33,267 bases of DNA from Parcubacteria group bacterium GW2011_GWA2_40_14 (GTDB lineage: Bacteria; Patescibacteriota; Minisyncoccia; Phycocordibacterales; DATDWN01): assembly GCA_000996025.1 (NCBI GenBank), contig LBYF01000014.1, positions 1 to 33,267 of the forward strand, read 5' to 3'. Under the pieces are notes generated by a model. That model made no database searches and was not told the DNA's origin. It worked only from the letters and a program-made list of their open reading frames with translations. Shown here piece after piece: positions 31,179-33,267 of the stretch (the first letter of the stretch is position 1; each line of letters starts with the position of its first letter). The position numbers and the translations under genes are program-made.

Positions 31179-32359
31179 GTTTGTATCGCTTTGCGTAACT
31201 CGTAAATGTTGATGTTACAAGTATACACCAAGCGGTCGAAATAAGCTTCTGTCGTCTCGTCTCGAGGTGGCGGAAGCTTTAACGCTTCACAAACTTTCAG
31301 GTTGACGAACCTCTCGATCTCCAAGCGTGCAAGCTGGACAGTGGTGTCTCGACTGATGGACGGATTGATGAACTGCGCCCAGTAATCAAAGTAATACGCA
31401 AGAATGCTATACACATTCACCCCGTAGTACTTTTCACTAAGCACCTTTGCGAATCGCCTAAACTGAAGGCCTGGACCTTTATTTGCAGCTTGGACACCGC
31501 ACAGGACCAGAAGCGCCATAGTTCGACACGAATCGAACATCTCTCGTGTACCTGTCGCTGTCCACGGCATCAGCGTGTCGAAATAGGAATCAGTCTTGTT
31601 TACGACCCACGCTACTCTTTCGAGACCGAAGCCGATATCACTGATTGCAATGGCTGGGCGATTTGGCTGGGGAGTAAGAAGATAGGCGGCATCACCAAGC
31701 TCAAGTCCTCCGTAGGAGAAAAAGAGCTCAAGCGCCGAAAATTTCCCGGTTCCCCAATCGTTTACAGATGTTCTCATGACGATGATGAAGTCGTTCATGT
31801 GAAGACCGAGCTTGGAGAGAATCGTGCACCAATGATCTACTGACTGCAAATGCTCGGAGAACTCGGCTCCCATTTTTTCAGTGCATACGTTCACGAAGGA
31901 AGTTGACGTTCCTTCCTGTGACTCGACATGCGGCTGAAACTGCATACGAACGCATGGCTGTGCCACGAACACCTTGTCATTCCGAATTTCCTGGTTTCGA
32001 TGAATGATGTCATCAAACATCTGAACGCCGGCGATGACCAGGTCAGTCTGACCTTCGAAATTAGCGATGTTCATAGGGGTTGCCACATTGAAGCCTGTCG
32101 AGCGAAAGTATTCGCTTATTCGTGAGCTGATTTGCGCTGGTGTCAGCATTCTCTTTCGTTTGCTGTATGTGCGAAAAGGATAGTCTCCCTTATCGCACTT
32201 ATGCCAGCCACAAACCGAGACATCCATCTTGGCAGATGTCTTAGAGAAAAAAGTCCTGCCGCAAGTGCTACACGAGTGCATTTCCCATTTCCTTTCGGCC
32301 ATAAATTTCTTCACAGCCTCCGAGTTCGTATCCACGCTGGATTCCTGTTCGGATTTCAT
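31166..32359 (-). CDS. Stand-alone alanyl-tRNA-synthetase-like catalytic core
   Basis: 397 residues. The N terminus has a CxxC-x16-CxxxxC zinc-site pattern (C30, C33, C50, C55), as in archaeal AlaRS. The class II core follows: VFVAQPCVRMQF with a motif-2-like arginine (R138), WGTGKFSALELFFSYGGLEL (about 202-221) and the motif-3-like DIGFGLERVAWV (about 241-252). It stops after a short helical domain and lacks the editing and C-Ala domains of true AlaRS (usually over 850 residues). It may activate alanine or another amino acid for a tRNA or a non-tRNA acceptor; the substrate is unknown. The ATG at 32359 follows AAAAAGGAGG by 6 bp, within the leader shared with serS. GC-rich. Confidence 0.75.
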   Translation of the reverse strand: MKSEQESSVDTNSEAVKKFMAERKWEMHSCSTCGRTFFSKTSAKMDVSVCGWHKCDKGDYPFRTYSKRKRMLTPAQISSRISEYFRSTGFNVATPMNIANFEGQTDLVIAGVQMFDDIIHRNQEIRNDKVFVAQPCVRMQFQPHVESQEGTSTSFVNVCTEKMGAEFSEHLQSVDHWCTILSKLGLHMNDFIIVMRTSVNDWGTGKFSALELFFSYGGLELGDAAYLLTPQPNRPAIAISDIGFGLERVAWVVNKTDSYFDTLMPWTATGTREMFDSCRTMALLVLCGVQAANKGPGLQFRRFAKVLSEKYYGVNVYSILAYYFDYWAQFINPSISRDTTVQLARLEIERFVNLKVCEALKLPPPRDETTEAYFDRLVYTCNINIYELRKAIQTCKT

Positions 32360-32757
32360 GATCGTCCTCCTTTTTAGGTTGTAAATGAACAATTTTTAGA
32401 AACCCAACAAGGATTTCTTCTGGCGTATTCATACCACAAATTTTCGTTTTATACAAGCCCGCGCCCGAATTGAAGCCCCGCCACACTGCCAGAATATCTT
32501 TACGGGCAGAACCCCAAAAAGAAAAATGCCCTTTCCATTTTAGAAAAAATCCACCCCCGCGAAAATCAAAAGAGCAAGGAACATTTTTTTCTTTTTGGGG
32601 TTGCCGAGTGAAGCGAGACGGTGGCGGGGCTTTCGTGAAGCGTACGATTACATTTCACATTACCACTTTCTCGGAGCGTGCCACATTCATTACCTCACTT
32701 TGTTTTGAAAGTAAGTGCGAGCTTGGTACAATAAACACACAAAGGAAAAAATCTAAA
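32360..32757 (-). repeat. Structured element R3 (type A, inverted), upstream of the AlaRS-like gene
   Basis: Minus-strand copy of R2: same 5' block, enclosing stem AAGCCCCGCCAC with GTGGCGGGGCTT (32473-32484 and 32631-32642), the same long AT-rich internal stem, the CTGCC hairpin, and the identical ~70-bp leader ending in AAAAAGGAGG. Base differences from R2 in the internal stem keep pairing (for example a G-C pair in R2 is G-U here). It is fused head to head to R4 through the palindrome at 32722-32797. Confidence 0.8.
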
Positions 32758-32797
32758 GCAGTTTAGATTTTTTCCCTTGTGTGTTTATTGTACCAAG
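32722..32797. repeat. Palindromic junction between R3 and R4
   Basis: 36-bp arms, one mismatch, GCAG loop. The same hairpin, with an ACAG loop, starts R1. Beyond it, homology continues on both sides (TTTCAAAACAAAGTGAGGTA), so the two element copies diverge from one shared start. Confidence 0.8.
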
Positions 32798-33267
32798 TCC
32801 GAACCTATTTTCAAAACAAAGTGAGGTAATGACTTCGCACGCCCCGCGTACGTGGTGGTGTGAAATGAAGTCGTACGCTCCGATACGAATTCCGTCACGG
32901 CACAGCCTCCGCTCCACCAGACTGTCGGGTACGACAGTCTGCCTCCGCTTCTGCTGTTCCGCTCCGCCCTCGCCTCGCCACCACGCATTCTGTTTTGATT
33001 TGGCGGGGGTTTTCTCTTTTTGATTTTGTATGGTGGTGGCGGGCGAGGTCGGGTTTCTCCTTGAGGGGAGAAACTGACGGAATTCTTAGTGCCAATTCGG
33101 TGGACTCGGTTTTGCCAAAACTATTTTCTGGGGATTTTGATTTGGCAAAACCGAGACTAATATTTTTGAAATTCGGCGAGATTCGGGTTTGGATTCCGCC
33201 CGCAGAAAGGGGTCTGGGGAATGAATGCGGGCGGGCTTTGAGTTTCGGATTTTGGCGGGGCTGGCTA
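32722..33267 (+). repeat. Structured element R4 (type B), cut by the window edge
   Basis: Forward copy related to R1. The enclosing stem pairs GAATTCCGTCA (32887-32897) with TGACGGAATTC (33075-33085). Inside are CAGACTGTCG with CGACAGTCTG (32918-32941), a 16-bp stem of CCTCGCC-T-CGCCACCAC (32968-32984) with 33033-33048, and GTTTCTCC with GGAGAAAC (33053-33074). Downstream hairpins are 33105-33119 with 33141-33155 (CTCGGTTTTGCCAAA) and CCGCCCGCA with TGCGGGCGG (33196-33234). No gene is seen in this stretch; the gene it should precede lies beyond the edge. Confidence 0.75.

Noticed and set aside
26127-33267. Composite transposon or integron
   Set aside because: No transposase, integrase, clear terminal repeats with target duplication, or attC consensus can be read; only repeats and captured-looking genes.
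1-33267. Alternative genetic code with UGA as glycine or tryptophan
   Set aside because: Genes such as metK and the frame ending at 14688 end at TGA where the family or neighbouring gene requires it, and no conserved gene contains internal TGA.

Overview
The window reads as chromosome of a small-genome bacterium, most likely a member of the Candidate Phyla Radiation (Patescibacteria, Parcubacteria-like). This is inferred from gene content and style: an AT-rich genome with short shadows of genes, a compact ValRS without a C-terminal coiled coil, a SecA with a shrunken helical wing domain, a huge cysteine-containing surface protein with a C-terminal membrane anchor, orphan PaaX/Cas2-fold and PemK/MazF-like proteins, and very short or absent 5' leaders. 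UGA is a stop codon here, so the Gracilibacteria/Absconditabacteria code is not used.

Layout. 1-4.8 kb (minus strand): an envelope-polysaccharide operon (GDP-mannose 4,6-dehydratase, GDP-fucose synthase, Wzm-type ABC permease), followed by a repeat-flanked GxxExxY gene, a HAD phosphatase and a 2OG-Fe(II) oxygenase-like gene that runs off the left edge. 4.9-7.1 kb (plus): O-antigen ligase/polymerase-like membrane protein with TPRs. 7.1-7.76 kb: a dense non-coding stretch with a candidate small RNA, a long hairpin, a 69-bp perfect palindrome carrying two inverted consensus DnaA boxes, and a 13-codon Lys/Arg-rich micro-ORF with its own promoter and terminator. 7.76-14.7 kb (plus): secA, a NUDIX hydrolase, a PaaX-like regulator, a periplasmic redox set (thioredoxin-like protein, DsbB, glutaredoxin) with an FtsB/DivIC-like protein, an HTH/homing-endonuclease-like gene whose end lies inside tRNA-Arg(CCT), a decayed small gene, and tRNA-Phe(GAA). 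14.7-19.6 kb (minus): valS, a broken PrsW protease gene, Hsp20, an ECF sigma factor and its DUF4349 membrane partner. 20-24.2 kb (plus): a 1407-residue surface protein behind an array of repeated half-sites. 24.2-26.1 kb (minus): tsaD, carrying a palindrome-coded insertion, and a membrane-anchored methyltransferase.

26.1-33.3 kb is different in kind. Four copies (R1-R4) of a roughly 0.35-0.6 kb hairpin-rich element each sit directly upstream of, and in the same orientation as, a transcription unit: R1 before a PemK/MazF-like gene, R2 before serS-metK, R3 (inverted) before an AlaRS-core-like gene plus peptidase E, R4 before whatever lies beyond the right edge. R2 and R3 are long inverted repeats enclosing serS, an archaeal-type metK, a peptidase E-like gene and a stand-alone alanyl-tRNA-synthetase-like catalytic core. 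serS, metK and the AlaRS-like gene are GC-richer than the rest and have strong Shine-Dalgarno sequences, whereas many genes elsewhere look leaderless. The identical ~70-bp leader in front of serS and the AlaRS-like gene, and the conservation of stems despite changed stem sequences between element types, make this island the strongest candidate for an undescribed system: a set of gene cassettes sharing one structured leader or mobile unit.
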